A DNA stretch of 64,000 bases, taken from Chryseobacterium bernardetii (GTDB lineage Bacteria; Bacteroidota; Bacteroidia; Flavobacteriales; Weeksellaceae). Every line of letters begins with the position of its first letter. The first letter of the stretch is position 1. Below the pieces are notes generated by a model, which saw only the letters and a program-made list of their open reading frames with translations, had not been told where the DNA came from and searched no databases. The position numbers were made by a program, and so were the translations under genes. The stretch spans positions 2,023,001 through 2,087,000 of the forward strand of contig NZ_CP033932.1 of the NCBI RefSeq assembly GCF_003815975.1, read 5' to 3'. Below are positions 26,371 to 35,337 of this stretch, piece by piece.

Positions 26371-26700
26371 ATTATCCTGAACAGATGTATGTTCCGGAAA
26401 GTACTGCTCGGTAGAAATCTTTACTATTGGAGAGCGGGGTGCTGACCTTTTTACTATAATGATAATAAAATAGTAAATCTAGCCGTTTTCCTAAATATCT
26501 ATCCTAAAGATACTGCTTAAAAGATATAATTTTATCATTATTGTAAGTCCGTACAACGAGCATGAAAACCTTAAGTGCCCCAAGAATCTACCGATAAGAG
26601 GAAATATAGATATTTGTCGGTTAAGTTTGAAAACCAGACAAAAAGCAATCGTATTTCTTAAAAATTATATAAATTGGTTTAAAAATTAACTGAGAAACAG
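26371..26700. other. intergenic region without a recognised gene
   Basis: 330 nt. I see no coding frame with Flavobacteriia codon use, no tRNA-like fold and no obvious repeat. It probably contains the antiporter promoter, but no convincing TAnnTTTG box stands out. Confidence 0.4.
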
Positions 26701-28281
26701 ATGGTGGAAAATTTTATTTATTACCTGGGACTGGTTTTGGTGATCATTGGAGCCATTATGCTGGCCAATCGATTAAAAGTAGCCTATCCCATTATATTGG
26801 TGATTGCGGGCTTGCTCATTAGCTTTATCCCTGGCCTGCCTCCAGTAAAAATTGATCCCGAACTTATATTTATCATTTTTTTGCCGCCGTTATTATACGA
26901 AGCCGCCTTTGCGGTTTCTTGGAAAGAAATCTGGAAAATGAGACGCATCATTACCAGTTTTGCTTTTATTGTGGTATTTCTTACAGCTGTATCGGTAGCA
27001 TTTGTTGCCAACTCCTATATTCCCGGCTTTTCATTAGCATTAGGTTTTGTATTGGGGGGAATTGTTTCTCCGCCGGATGCGGTGAGTGCGGGTGCCATTT
27101 TAAAATTTGTAAAAGTTCCAAAAAACCTGTCTACTGTTTTAGAAGGTGAAAGCTTATTCAATGATGCCTCTTCTCTGATTATTTTCAGATTTGCAATGGT
27201 AGCTGTAGCAACCGGACAATTTATCTGGCAGGATGCAGTTGTGAGCTTTGGTTGGATGGTATTCGGAGGATTGGCAATAGGGGTTGTACTTGCATATATT
27301 TTTCTCAAAATTGAAAAAATATTCCCTACCGATGTCAATATGGATGCTATTCTCAGCTTAGTGGCTCCGTATGTGATGTATATTGCCGCAGAAGAAGTTC
27401 ATTCCTCTGGTGTTTTGGCAGTAGTGAGCGGCGGATTATTCCTTTCCGTCAGAAGACATGAAATTTTCAGAACCTCAGAATCAAGGCTCAAAGGTTCCAA
27501 TGTATGGGAAAGCTTTGTATTTCTGATTAATGGAATTGTGTTCCTGTTAATAGGATTGGATCTTCCTGAGATTATGGTAGGGTTAGATAAAGAAGGAATA
27601 AGTCTTTCAGATGCCATCACATATGGCTTACTCATTACAGCTGTTTTGATTATTGTACGTTTTTTATCCTCTTTTGGAGCAGTCTTCGTTACCCTGATTA
27701 TGAGAAACTTCATTAATGTAGCAGATAGAAATCCCGGGATGAAGGCTCCTGTACTCATGAGCTGGACAGGAATGCGTGGAGTGGTTTCGTTAGCAGCCGC
27801 TTTATCAATTCCTGTAGTGATGGAAAACGGGCAGCCTTTTCCTCATCGTGATCTCATCCTCTTTATTACCTTTATCGTGATTTTAGCAACTCTTATTATT
27901 CAAGGGCTTACATTGCCGGCACTTATTACAAAACTCAATGTATCGGATACGGGAGGCGGATATCTTTCTGAAGAAGAATCAGAATACTTTCTAAGGAAAG
28001 AGATGAGACGTGTTGCCCTGAAATATCTTAATGAAAATTATAAAGAAAGAAGAAACGAAAACGAATATTTCAACAAACTGATGGACCGCTGGGAACAGGA
28101 GGATAAAGAAAATTCAGTGCATAAGATGTCTGATGAAGCCAAAGAAATTTATTTTGAAACCCTGGAGCAGCAAAGGATCTGGCTTAGGGAAGAAAACAGA
28201 CGCAATCCGAATATTGACGAAGAATATATAAGACATTATTTAACAAGGCTGGATCTTGAAGAAGAAAGGCTGAGAATGTAA
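26701..28281 (+). CDS. Na+/H+ antiporter, CPA1 family
   Basis: 526-aa inner-membrane antiporter exporting sodium for protons. Twelve or so hydrophobic helices fill residues 1-410. Family motifs include FIIFLPPLLYEAAF, GGIVSPPDAVSAG (transport-site aspartate) and LEGESLFNDASSLIIFR, plus SWTGMRGVVSLAAAL. A charged cytosolic tail (about 420-526) is rich in Glu/Arg. Followed after 12 nt by the metallo-hydrolase gene. It resembles NhaP/YjcE-type proteins. Confidence 0.9.
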   Translation: MVENFIYYLGLVLVIIGAIMLANRLKVAYPIILVIAGLLISFIPGLPPVKIDPELIFIIFLPPLLYEAAFAVSWKEIWKMRRIITSFAFIVVFLTAVSVAFVANSYIPGFSLALGFVLGGIVSPPDAVSAGAILKFVKVPKNLSTVLEGESLFNDASSLIIFRFAMVAVATGQFIWQDAVVSFGWMVFGGLAIGVVLAYIFLKIEKIFPTDVNMDAILSLVAPYVMYIAAEEVHSSGVLAVVSGGLFLSVRRHEIFRTSESRLKGSNVWESFVFLINGIVFLLIGLDLPEIMVGLDKEGISLSDAITYGLLITAVLIIVRFLSSFGAVFVTLIMRNFINVADRNPGMKAPVLMSWTGMRGVVSLAAALSIPVVMENGQPFPHRDLILFITFIVILATLIIQGLTLPALITKLNVSDTGGGYLSEEESEYFLRKEMRRVALKYLNENYKERRNENEYFNKLMDRWEQEDKENSVHKMSDEAKEIYFETLEQQRIWLREENRRNPNIDEEYIRHYLTRLDLEEERLRM

Positions 28282-28293
28282 AAAAATAAAGAA

Positions 28294-29340
28294 ATGAATT
28301 TAGTAAAACAGCTCGGGCAGTTCCCTGATGAAAAAAGAAAGGAATACTTCAGTACACTTCCCAACTATGCCAATGGGAGATTTCAGAACATACTTGCCAC
28401 TCCAGCTTTACTGGAAGGTGAAAGTATGACCAAAGCCCTTTTTAACAGTTTGTGTAAAGTGGAAAACACTTCTCCGAAATCTGCCCTTCCATTTGTTATC
28501 ACAGATTTAAAAAAACTTTCTCCGGAAGAAAATGTCCTGATATGGTTCGGGCACAGTTCATATTTTATACAGGTTGATGGTAAAAAAATTCTCATAGATC
28601 CTGTTTTCAGTGGAAATGCGTCTCCAATGCCTGGATCTATAAAAGCATTTCCGGGAGCAGATTACTATAAACCGCAACATATGCCGGATATAGACTTCCT
28701 TTTGATTTCCCATGATCATTGGGATCATCTGGATTATAAAACCATACAGGAATTAAAAAACAGGGTAGGAAAGGTAATTTGCGGATTGGGAACAGGCCAG
28801 CATTTTGAATATTGGGGTTGGAATCCGGAAAAAATTATCGAGAAAAACTGGTGGGAAAGTATCGATATTGCAGAAGGTTTCAGAATTACCCTTACGCCGG
28901 CAAGACATTTTTCCGGAAGGTTATTGAACAGAAATATTTCCCTCTGGACTTCTTTTGTACTGAAAACACCAACCAAAAATTTATTTTTAGGAGGCGACAG
29001 TGGCTATGGAAACCATTTTACAGAAATTGGCGAAAAATACGGACCTTTTGATCTTGCCGTAATGGAATGCGGACAATATAACGAAAAATGGCCCTACATT
29101 CATACGCTGCCAGATCAGCTAATAACAGAAGTGCAGGAATTAAAAGCAAAAAACTTTATCCCCGTACATCATTCAAAATTTAAGCTTTCCCAGCACGCAT
29201 GGTTTGAGCCTGTAGAATTGGCGGCTAAAAATGCAGAAGATAATAATCAGTCTATTACTTTACCTGTCATAGGAGAAAAAGTAGATCTGGATCAGTTAGA
29301 AAATGTTACCTGGGAAAAATGGTGGGAAGAATATTGGTAA
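28294..29340 (+). CDS. MBL-fold metallo-hydrolase, UlaG/NAPE-PLD-like
   Basis: 348 aa. WFGHSSYFIQVDGKKILIDP opens the metallo-beta-lactamase fold, LISHDHWDHLDY provides the HxHxDH zinc site, and FLGGDSGYGNHF and FIPVHHSKFKLS supply further ligands. The N-terminal NYANGRFQN segment is typical of the bacterial proteins related to N-acyl-phosphatidylethanolamine phospholipase D. Substrate unknown. Co-transcribed with the antiporter. Confidence 0.85.
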   Translation: MNLVKQLGQFPDEKRKEYFSTLPNYANGRFQNILATPALLEGESMTKALFNSLCKVENTSPKSALPFVITDLKKLSPEENVLIWFGHSSYFIQVDGKKILIDPVFSGNASPMPGSIKAFPGADYYKPQHMPDIDFLLISHDHWDHLDYKTIQELKNRVGKVICGLGTGQHFEYWGWNPEKIIEKNWWESIDIAEGFRITLTPARHFSGRLLNRNISLWTSFVLKTPTKNLFLGGDSGYGNHFTEIGEKYGPFDLAVMECGQYNEKWPYIHTLPDQLITEVQELKAKNFIPVHHSKFKLSQHAWFEPVELAAKNAEDNNQSITLPVIGEKVDLDQLENVTWEKWWEEYW

Positions 29341-29451
29341 AAATCAATTCCATTGCCATTCTGAGCAGAGACTGAAGCTCTGTGAATACAGTTCAATAAT
29401 AGGAATGAAGAAACTCTTTCTTCTTCAATCTCCAGGATGAACAATAAAAAT

Positions 29452-29478
29452 AAACCTGCCCATATTGAGCAGGTTTTC
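29452..29478. terminator. terminator between convergent genes
   Basis: AAACCTGC and GCAGGTTT flank a short loop, with A/T runs on both sides; it can serve both strands. Confidence 0.65.
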
Positions 29479-29500
29479 CTTATTATAAAAAAAATAATCA

Positions 29501-30358
29501 TTACTGAGGTTCCATGTGAGAATCCTTAGTATGAATGATGTCGTAAAATACAGTTGGCTGGGCAGCATCAGGAGTAATTCTGTAGGTAAATGTAGTTTCG
29601 TTCAGAACAAGAATCTCTACAGTACGGGTAAAAATCACATTGCCGTTTGCATCTAAAGCAACAAGAGTTCTTGTTTTTCCATCAGGAGAAATAGACCATG
29701 TTCCCTGAGATCTTAATACATCATTTAGTCCGAAGATTCTAAAAGTTCCGTTAGCTTTGAAGTAAGAATAACCTACATAACCTGCTACACTGGCATTGTC
29801 CAAAGCAACAGCGGCTCCGGTATTATCTTTGGCACCTGTTGTTTTCCATGGAGTGGAAGCCAGGGTAAGTTGTCCGTTTTTAGGCTCTGCATGAGCCGTT
29901 CTTGTATGGATAATATCATAATAAATAGATGGGTCAGCAGCATTAGGCCTGATTCTGTAGGTGAATTCATTTCTGTTTAAAACAAGAATTTCAACATCAC
30001 GTTTGAAGATCGTTGTTCCATCGGGGTTTAAAGCTGCAATAGTTCTCGTTTTTCCCTGAGCATCTACAGACCATGTTCCTCTTGACCTCAATACATCAGT
30101 TAAACTGTAAATAGCAAAGTTTCCATCTGCTTTGAAGTAAGCAAACCCTACGTATCCGGCTACGCTGGCATCTGTTAACGCTACATTGGCCCCGTTTTTA
30201 TCTTTAGCTCCTGTAGTTTCCCATGGAGTAGAGGACAGAACCTGTGAGGGAGTCTGCTGCTCAATCACAATCTCGTTATCATCGCTGGAACACGAAACGA
30301 AAGAAGCAGATAAAAGTATTGCTGCAGACAGATAACATAATTTTTTCAGTGTATTCAT
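29501..30358 (-). CDS. lipoprotein with two tandem DUF4822 domains
   Basis: About 285 aa from the ATG at 30358. A lipoprotein signal (LSAAILLSASFVSC) is followed by two near-identical domains of about 115 residues. Each runs from STPWETTGAKD or STPWKTTGAKD through SVAGYVGFAYFKADG and VLRSRGTWS to a YDIIHT end. The two repeats are a recent internal duplication. The domain matches what I know as DUF4822; its function is unknown. Likely outer-membrane anchored. Confidence 0.75.
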   Translation of the reverse strand: MNTLKKLCYLSAAILLSASFVSCSSDDNEIVIEQQTPSQVLSSTPWETTGAKDKNGANVALTDASVAGYVGFAYFKADGNFAIYSLTDVLRSRGTWSVDAQGKTRTIAALNPDGTTIFKRDVEILVLNRNEFTYRIRPNAADPSIYYDIIHTRTAHAEPKNGQLTLASTPWKTTGAKDNTGAAVALDNASVAGYVGYSYFKANGTFRIFGLNDVLRSQGTWSISPDGKTRTLVALDANGNVIFTRTVEILVLNETTFTYRITPDAAQPTVFYDIIHTKDSHMEPQ

Positions 30359-30557
30359 AAGGGTATTTTTAAGTCTTTGCAAACTTATCCCTAATGCATC
30401 ATAAAACTGTTGTATAAAATATCTCTTTTGTTGTAAAAAATATAACCGGTACCCGTTGATTTGAATAATATGATATTACAGTCTACAGCCGAAAAGGGTT
30501 ATGATGGAAAAGTTTGCGTAATCTGCATAATCTGCGGGTACTTATGTTTAAAAAATT

Positions 30558-30565
30558 TATTTTTG
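30558..30565 (+). promoter_or_regulatory. -7 box of the DUF434 gene
   Basis: TATTTTTG three nt before the ATG at 30569 fits TAnnTTTG and would give a leaderless or nearly leaderless mRNA. Confidence 0.4.
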
Positions 30566-30568
30566 AGT

Positions 30569-31288
30569 ATGAATAACAGAAACCGCGGAAAAAATACAGG
30601 GGATGACATGCTCTTTGGTCTGGAAAAGCAAATCAGCAAGATAAAACTGGCTGTTCAGGATATGCAGTATTTACTCACAAGAGGATATGCAGAAAAAGCA
30701 GCATCTGATCTTGTTGGGAACAGATACAGATTAAAAACCCGACAGGTACAGGCATTACGTGGAGCTTCAGCATCTGATGAACAAATTCAGCACAGAAAAC
30801 AGAAAGAACAGAATATTTCAGATCTGAGAGGCAGAACCGTTTATCTTGATGGTTTTAATGTGTTGATTTTATTAGAAAGCCTGTTGTCAGAAGCTTACAT
30901 TTTTGAAGGCGTTGATGGCTGTTTCCGGGATCTTTCAGGAGTTCATGGAACTTATAAAAGAGTAAACCAGACTCAGAGAGCAATAGAGCTTGTAGCTGAA
31001 TTCTTCCAGAAAGCCGAGGTTCGGAAATTGATCTGGATTTTTGACCAGCCAGTTTCCAATAGCGGAAGAATTAAACAGATTGTTCTGGATTTTGCTGTTG
31101 AGAACCAGTTGAATTGGGATATTGAATTACAGTTCAGTCCGGATAAATTCCTTGCAGAAAGTTCAGAGGTCATTATTTCTTCAGATGCCTGGATTCTGGA
31201 TCATTGTAAAGAATGGTTTAATCTCATAGGCTATTTGCTTAAAGACAAAAGCCTATTCGTTAACCTGGTAAAATGTTATGATGAATAA
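30569..31288 (+). CDS. DUF434/DUF5616 domain protein
   Basis: About 239 aa from the ATG at 30569; a more upstream in-frame ATG exists but lies before the likely promoter. The N-terminal part (KLAVQDMQYLLTRGYAEKAA, VGNRYRLKTRQVQALRGA) is DUF434. The C-terminal part (GRTVYLDGFNVLILLESLL, then FDQPVSNSGRIK and VIISSDAWILDHC) has the pattern of a PIN-like/NYN nuclease fold. An RNA-related role is possible given the neighbourhood but not shown. Overlaps the next gene by 11 nt. Confidence 0.75.
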   Translation: MNNRNRGKNTGDDMLFGLEKQISKIKLAVQDMQYLLTRGYAEKAASDLVGNRYRLKTRQVQALRGASASDEQIQHRKQKEQNISDLRGRTVYLDGFNVLILLESLLSEAYIFEGVDGCFRDLSGVHGTYKRVNQTQRAIELVAEFFQKAEVRKLIWIFDQPVSNSGRIKQIVLDFAVENQLNWDIELQFSPDKFLAESSEVIISSDAWILDHCKEWFNLIGYLLKDKSLFVNLVKCYDE

Positions 31289-31934
31289 GTTTGAACAATA
31301 TATTCCATGGATCTCCGAAAGCTGGAAAGACGAATATGGAGCTATTTTAGCTGAAGAACACTTGAAACAACTGTCTGAGAACATTCAAAAGTTTCAGGAT
31401 AAAACGCTGGAATGGAACCTTCCTTATTTTAATGAAGAAATTGAGATCAACAGGGGTGAAATCTTTAATATGTTTAACAGCATTCTTAACAGCAATGATA
31501 CTGATGAGGTTAAAGCAAAACATTTGGAATCCATACCGTTTGAAGAGTGGTTGGTTGTTTTAGGACAAAGGCTTACTTCTGCCAGTATTCGGGATAAAAA
31601 TGCAGTGCCACCACTGAACTCTGTGTTGATAGAAGCCTGTAAAGAACCATTTAACGAAGAAATTACTATTGCCCAACGCGCCTGGGAAAAGCATACCGGA
31701 AGAATGAACGGTGATGATTTCTGGGGCGAAGTAAAAGGAAATAACCAGCAGAAGCAGGAAAAAGTGATTCAAAAAATTCAGGATATCCTTGAAAATAAGA
31801 CATGGTGGAATGTCTTCTTTCATTATAAACATGAACTCGTTTTTGAAGTCAGAGAAAAGGAAGGACATGGCATCCGCTGGAGCCACGGCGGAAAAAAGCT
31901 GATAGGTTTCCTGGAAAAATTTATCAATGAATAG
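31278..31934 (+). CDS. hypothetical protein
   Basis: 218 aa, soluble, Glu/Lys/Trp-rich. No family recognised; PWISESWKDEYGAILAEEHL, PFEEWLVVLGQRL and HGIRWSHGGKKLIGFLEKF are the most distinctive segments. The overlap with the DUF434 gene suggests a joint function. Confidence 0.55.
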   Translation: MMNKFEQYIPWISESWKDEYGAILAEEHLKQLSENIQKFQDKTLEWNLPYFNEEIEINRGEIFNMFNSILNSNDTDEVKAKHLESIPFEEWLVVLGQRLTSASIRDKNAVPPLNSVLIEACKEPFNEEITIAQRAWEKHTGRMNGDDFWGEVKGNNQQKQEKVIQKIQDILENKTWWNVFFHYKHELVFEVREKEGHGIRWSHGGKKLIGFLEKFINE

Positions 31935-32006
31935 AAGACTGGAAGAAGGAGTTTGGGAGTCACTCTTTGTATTGTAATTTCGGGTAATTACCCAATACTT
32001 CCTCTG

Positions 32007-32043
32007 CTGCGCAAAAAGACTGCGTTTTAAGGAGGTAATTTTG
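32007..32043 (+). promoter_or_regulatory. tatD promoter with shared 18-nt element
   Basis: CTGCGCAAAAAGACTGCG (32007-32024), exactly 11 nt, then TAATTTTG (32036-32043). The same element and spacing occur before the Ro60 gene and twice in the Y RNA region. Confidence 0.8.
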
Positions 32044-32072
32044 TCCGTAAACAGTATAAAAAATTAAAACAA

Positions 32073-32858
32073 ATGAACACATACATCGATATTGGCATTA
32101 ACCTGACCAATAAACAGTTCTACAATGAACATGAAGAAATTATTAACCGCGCTATGGATAATGGAGTAGACTATATGATCCTCACAGGAACGAGCATACG
32201 CGGAAGCAGAGAATCTGCGGCAATAGCAGAAGATTATCCTGATATTTTATTTTCAACAGCAGGAATTCATCCCCATGATGCAAAATCTTTTAATAACGAA
32301 AGTGTAAATGAACTTAAAAAACTGTTGAAGCAGGATCAAGTGATTTCAGTAGGAGAATGCGGATTGGATTTTGATCGTGATTTTTCACCAAGACCCGTTC
32401 AGGAAAAATGCTATAAAGCTCAATTGGAACTGGCAATAGAAGTAAACAAACCTCTTTTCCTCCATGAAAGATCAGCCTTTAAAAGATTCAATGAAATTAC
32501 AGATGAGTATCTTTCCAAATTACCGGAAGTCGTTGTACACTGTTTTACAGGAACGTTAAATGAAGCAAAAACATATTTGGACAAAGGATTTTATTTAGGC
32601 TTTACAGGAGCCATCAGTGATGAAAAAAGATTTAAACATTTAGAAGAAGTTATCCGATACGTTCCGATAGACAGGATGATGATTGAAACAGATGCCCCTT
32701 TCATGCTGCCGAAGAATATGCGGGGAATGCAGAACAGAAGAAATGAACCGGCCTTTCTGCCCTATGTGGCACAGACTATTGCCCATTTAAAGAAGATCAG
32801 TATTTCTGAAGTAGCGGATGAAACTACAGAAACTGCTAAAAACTTTTTCAGAATATAA
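32073..32858 (+). CDS. tatD: TatD-type metal-dependent nuclease
   Basis: 261 aa. YIDIGINLTNKQF at the start, STAGIHPHDAKSF, VGECGLDFDRDFSPRP, HERSAFKRF, VVHCFTG and METDAPFMLP-like TDAPFMLP at the end follow E. coli TatD closely rather than YcfH/YjjV. TatD is a 3'-5' exonuclease and takes part in nucleic acid quality control. Its promoter shares the element found before the Ro60 and Y RNA genes (see findings). The start is the ATG at 32073, 30 nt after the -7 box. Confidence 0.9.
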   Translation: MNTYIDIGINLTNKQFYNEHEEIINRAMDNGVDYMILTGTSIRGSRESAAIAEDYPDILFSTAGIHPHDAKSFNNESVNELKKLLKQDQVISVGECGLDFDRDFSPRPVQEKCYKAQLELAIEVNKPLFLHERSAFKRFNEITDEYLSKLPEVVVHCFTGTLNEAKTYLDKGFYLGFTGAISDEKRFKHLEEVIRYVPIDRMMIETDAPFMLPKNMRGMQNRRNEPAFLPYVAQTIAHLKKISISEVADETTETAKNFFRI

Positions 32859-32892
32859 AAAAGAGCTCTACTGAATCAGTAAAGCTCTTTTT
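32857..32892. terminator. bidirectional terminator between tatD and deoD
   Basis: AAAAAAGAGCT and AGCTCTTTTT flank a loop with an inner TACTGA/TCAGTA pairing. Confidence 0.8.
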
Positions 32893-32935
32893 AATTATGT
32901 AGAAAGATAAGCAAATTTGCCTTTATTCTTTTTTT

Positions 32936-33646
32936 TTATAAACTTTTGACAGCAGATTCTAAAGCCAGCTCCATCATTGGCTTTAAAGCAGTTTCTCTTT
33001 CATCAGCAGAGATCTTTTCATGAGTAGGGATAATATCAGTTACCGTTAGAATCGTAGCTGCATTTTTACCTAAGTGCTGAGCATTTGCAAACAGTCCGAA
33101 AGCCTCCATTTCCACTGCTGGACAGTTGTATCTTGTAGCAATTTCAGGAGTGTTAGGATCTTTTCTGTAGAAGATATCACTACTGTGGATATTGATCGCT
33201 TTAGCGTCTATAGATAATTCTTTAGAAGTTTCATTGATGATGTTGAAGATATTTCCCTGGTGAGGAAGAATGTCTTCTTCAATTCCCCATGCGTATTTGG
33301 CATATGTACTTTCGCTGGCAGCATTTTCAATATTTAAAATATCAAAAAGCTTAAGGTCTGTATTGTAAGCCCCACATGTTCCGATTCTGATGATCGTATC
33401 TACTTCATATTCTGTAAATAGTTCAAAAGAATAGATTCCGATGCTTGGGAATCCCATTCCACTAGCTCCTACAGTGATTTCTTTCCCCTTGTAAAGTCCT
33501 GTATAATAAAAGATACCTCTGGTTTTACTTACCAGTTTTGCATTTTCTAAATAATTTTCAGCAATATACTGTGCGCGAAGCGGATCCCCCGGCTGCAATA
33601 CTACTTTAGCAATTTCTCCTTTTTTTGCACTGATGTGAATACTCAT
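32936..33646 (-). CDS. deoD: purine-nucleoside phosphorylase, DeoD type
   Basis: 236 aa. Phosphorolysis of purine (deoxy)nucleosides in salvage. VLQPGDPLRAQYIAENYL, VGASGMGFPSIGIYSFEL, IRIGTCGAYN, VEMEAFGLF and the ILTVTD strand with catalytic Asp are all present. Length is exactly that of the hexameric DeoD class. Confidence 0.93.
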   Translation of the reverse strand: MSIHISAKKGEIAKVVLQPGDPLRAQYIAENYLENAKLVSKTRGIFYYTGLYKGKEITVGASGMGFPSIGIYSFELFTEYEVDTIIRIGTCGAYNTDLKLFDILNIENAASESTYAKYAWGIEEDILPHQGNIFNIINETSKELSIDAKAINIHSSDIFYRKDPNTPEIATRYNCPAVEMEAFGLFANAQHLGKNAATILTVTDIIPTHEKISADERETALKPMMELALESAVKSL

Positions 33647-33899
33647 AATTTTATTTTGAATGGCACAAAGATAATAACTTTTATATTGACCCCATCATTT
33701 GAGAAGTGAAAAGAGAATGTTGCTATTTAAGAATATAATAAGTAAATAATTGTATATAAGTATTTTGTTTAATGTCTTCCAGCCTTGGCCTTCCTTCCGG
33801 GAAAAACAGGTAAATACAGAACAAAGATAGAATAACAGAGAGCGGAAATCCCATCGCTGAGCAGGCTACTTTTGCAATAGTAATCATATAAATTAAAAA

Positions 33900-34289
33900 A
33901 TGAAAATAGAACATATTGCCGTTTGGGTAAGAGATCTGGAGAAAATCAGAACATTTTATCAAAAATATTTTGGAGCAGTTTCCAATGAAAAATACACCAA
34001 TCCCGTCAGAAATTTTGAATCTTACTTTCTCAGTTTTGAGAATGGATGCCGCCTTGAAATCATGACCATGCCGAATATTAGAGAAAATGGAAGTTCTTAT
34101 GAGTTTCAGCAGTTTGGAATCATTCATTTTGCATTTTCTGCAGGAAGTAAGCAAAAAGTGGATGAGCTTACAGAAACTTTAAGAAAAGATGGCTATACTA
34201 TTGCCGGAGAACCAAGAACAACAGGCGACGGATATTATGAAAGCGTTATCCTTGATCCGGAAAACAATATCATTGAAATAGTAGCTTAG
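33900..34289 (+). CDS. VOC (glyoxalase/bleomycin-resistance-like) family protein
   Basis: 129 aa with two beta-alpha-beta-beta-beta modules: MKIEHIAVWVRDLEKIRTFY, FIHFAFS-like IIHFAFSAG and VILDPENNIIEIV. Metal ligands His, His and Glu are in place. Substrate unknown; it could be a lyase or dioxygenase-like enzyme. Confidence 0.85.
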   Translation: MKIEHIAVWVRDLEKIRTFYQKYFGAVSNEKYTNPVRNFESYFLSFENGCRLEIMTMPNIRENGSSYEFQQFGIIHFAFSAGSKQKVDELTETLRKDGYTIAGEPRTTGDGYYESVILDPENNIIEIVA

Positions 34290-34292
34290 CCA

Positions 34293-34326
34293 GTCATTGC
34301 GAGGAACGAAGCCACGAAGCAATCTC
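34293..34326. repeat. dispersed intergenic repeat
   Basis: CATTGCGAGGAACGAAGCCA followed by CGAAGCAATCTC is a partly palindromic repeat type seen in many bacterial genomes. Single copy in this window. Confidence 0.5.
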
Positions 34327-34686
34327 TAAACTTTTTTGTTGGAAAACGCAAGGGCGAAAGATTTTGATTAACGTTATGCACATTTTAAGGCGCAAGAGTA
34401 AGGATATTGCTTTATTTTTTTACCACGAATACATGAATAAAAAAAGAATTCGTGGCAATTATTAGCAGTAACCAATTTATCGCAGATAAAATCCTAGTGC
34501 CTTAAAACATGTGAAAAGAAAAAACTTGTGCCTTTGCATTTTCCAACATAATAATTTCATCAGTTTTTAATTGAAATTTGCACTTTTAAATCTGTAAAGA
34601 CCACATTTTCTCATCAACAGCATAATTTAACATCAATCCTCTTCTTAAAAATTTTATTCTCAATGAAATAATTCTATTTTTGTTAG
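34327..34686. other. non-coding stretch with a CCACGAAT hairpin repeat
   Basis: CCACGAAT (34423-34430) and ATTCGTGG (34448-34455) form a hairpin of the same type as GCCACGGATGAA/TTCATCCGTGGC at 58543-58584. The rest shows no gene. TATTTTTG at 34675-34682 is a likely -7 box 4 nt before the next ATG. Confidence 0.55.
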
Positions 34687-35337
34687 ATGATGGAAACCAA
34701 ATCACCATTTTTAGATACAGTATTTTTGCTGAGGAAAAATGAATGCATTACTCTTTTTTCCAATATCCGGGCTATTTCGTTAACGGAAGAGCAGGAAGCA
34801 GAAGTGTATTTTGAAGCAGAATTTGAAAAAGAGAGACTGGAATTTCTGTCCGATCAGCTAACATGTAATAAAACAACAGCGGTCTGGGCTGCAAAAGTGC
34901 TGTACTATAGTGCTCAACTCTATCTGGTAAGGGAAAAAACTGCTGATAATTTGGATAATTTAATTCCGGAATTTAAAGGAACGCGAGATATTTCCTCCAT
35001 CTTATCTGCTGATTTATCATTGAGATTTCTACCGGAAATTATTTTTGCTCTGAACTCAGCAGATCCCGAAGATCCACTCATTAAAATACTTGAAGAAATT
35101 CTCACAGAATTTCATTATTCAGGAGTTGGATATGATCTGGATCTGGGAAAAGTAAACTGGGAAGAAGAGCTGAAAGACAAAACCTACCGGAAATTATACC
35201 TGGAAAGAATTGTTGAAAAAAAAGATTATAAACTTGCGGAAATTCCGTTCATCAATAAACTGCTTATGGCAGAATTTGGAATGCATAAAGAAGCATTTTG
35301 GAGAGAATTAAAAATAATAACTGAAGAAAATCAATGA
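34687..35337 (+). CDS. ternary-system accessory protein (upstream of MoxR)
   Basis: 216-aa soluble helical protein. No catalytic motif is visible; KTTAVWAAKVLYYSAQLYLV and DPLIKILEEILTEFHYSGVG are the clearest blocks. It is the first gene of a six-gene overlapping operon with the MoxR ATPase, a vWA/propeller protein and membrane partners. Comparable genes at this place are classed as bpX-type domains of MoxR-vWA-beta-propeller ternary systems; I cannot assign a number. The ATG lies 4 nt after TATTTTTG, so the mRNA may be leaderless. Confidence 0.6.
   Translation: MMETKSPFLDTVFLLRKNECITLFSNIRAISLTEEQEAEVYFEAEFEKERLEFLSDQLTCNKTTAVWAAKVLYYSAQLYLVREKTADNLDNLIPEFKGTRDISSILSADLSLRFLPEIIFALNSADPEDPLIKILEEILTEFHYSGVGYDLDLGKVNWEEELKDKTYRKLYLERIVEKKDYKLAEIPFINKLLMAEFGMHKEAFWRELKIITEENQ

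Noticed and set aside
30461..30568. N-terminal extension of the DUF434 protein
   Set aside because: The extra 36 codons precede a good -7 box and have no family similarity; the ATG at 30569 is preferred.
33723..34154. Minus-strand ORF overlapping the VOC gene
   Set aside because: Lies antisense to a clear VOC-family gene and lacks sensible protein features.
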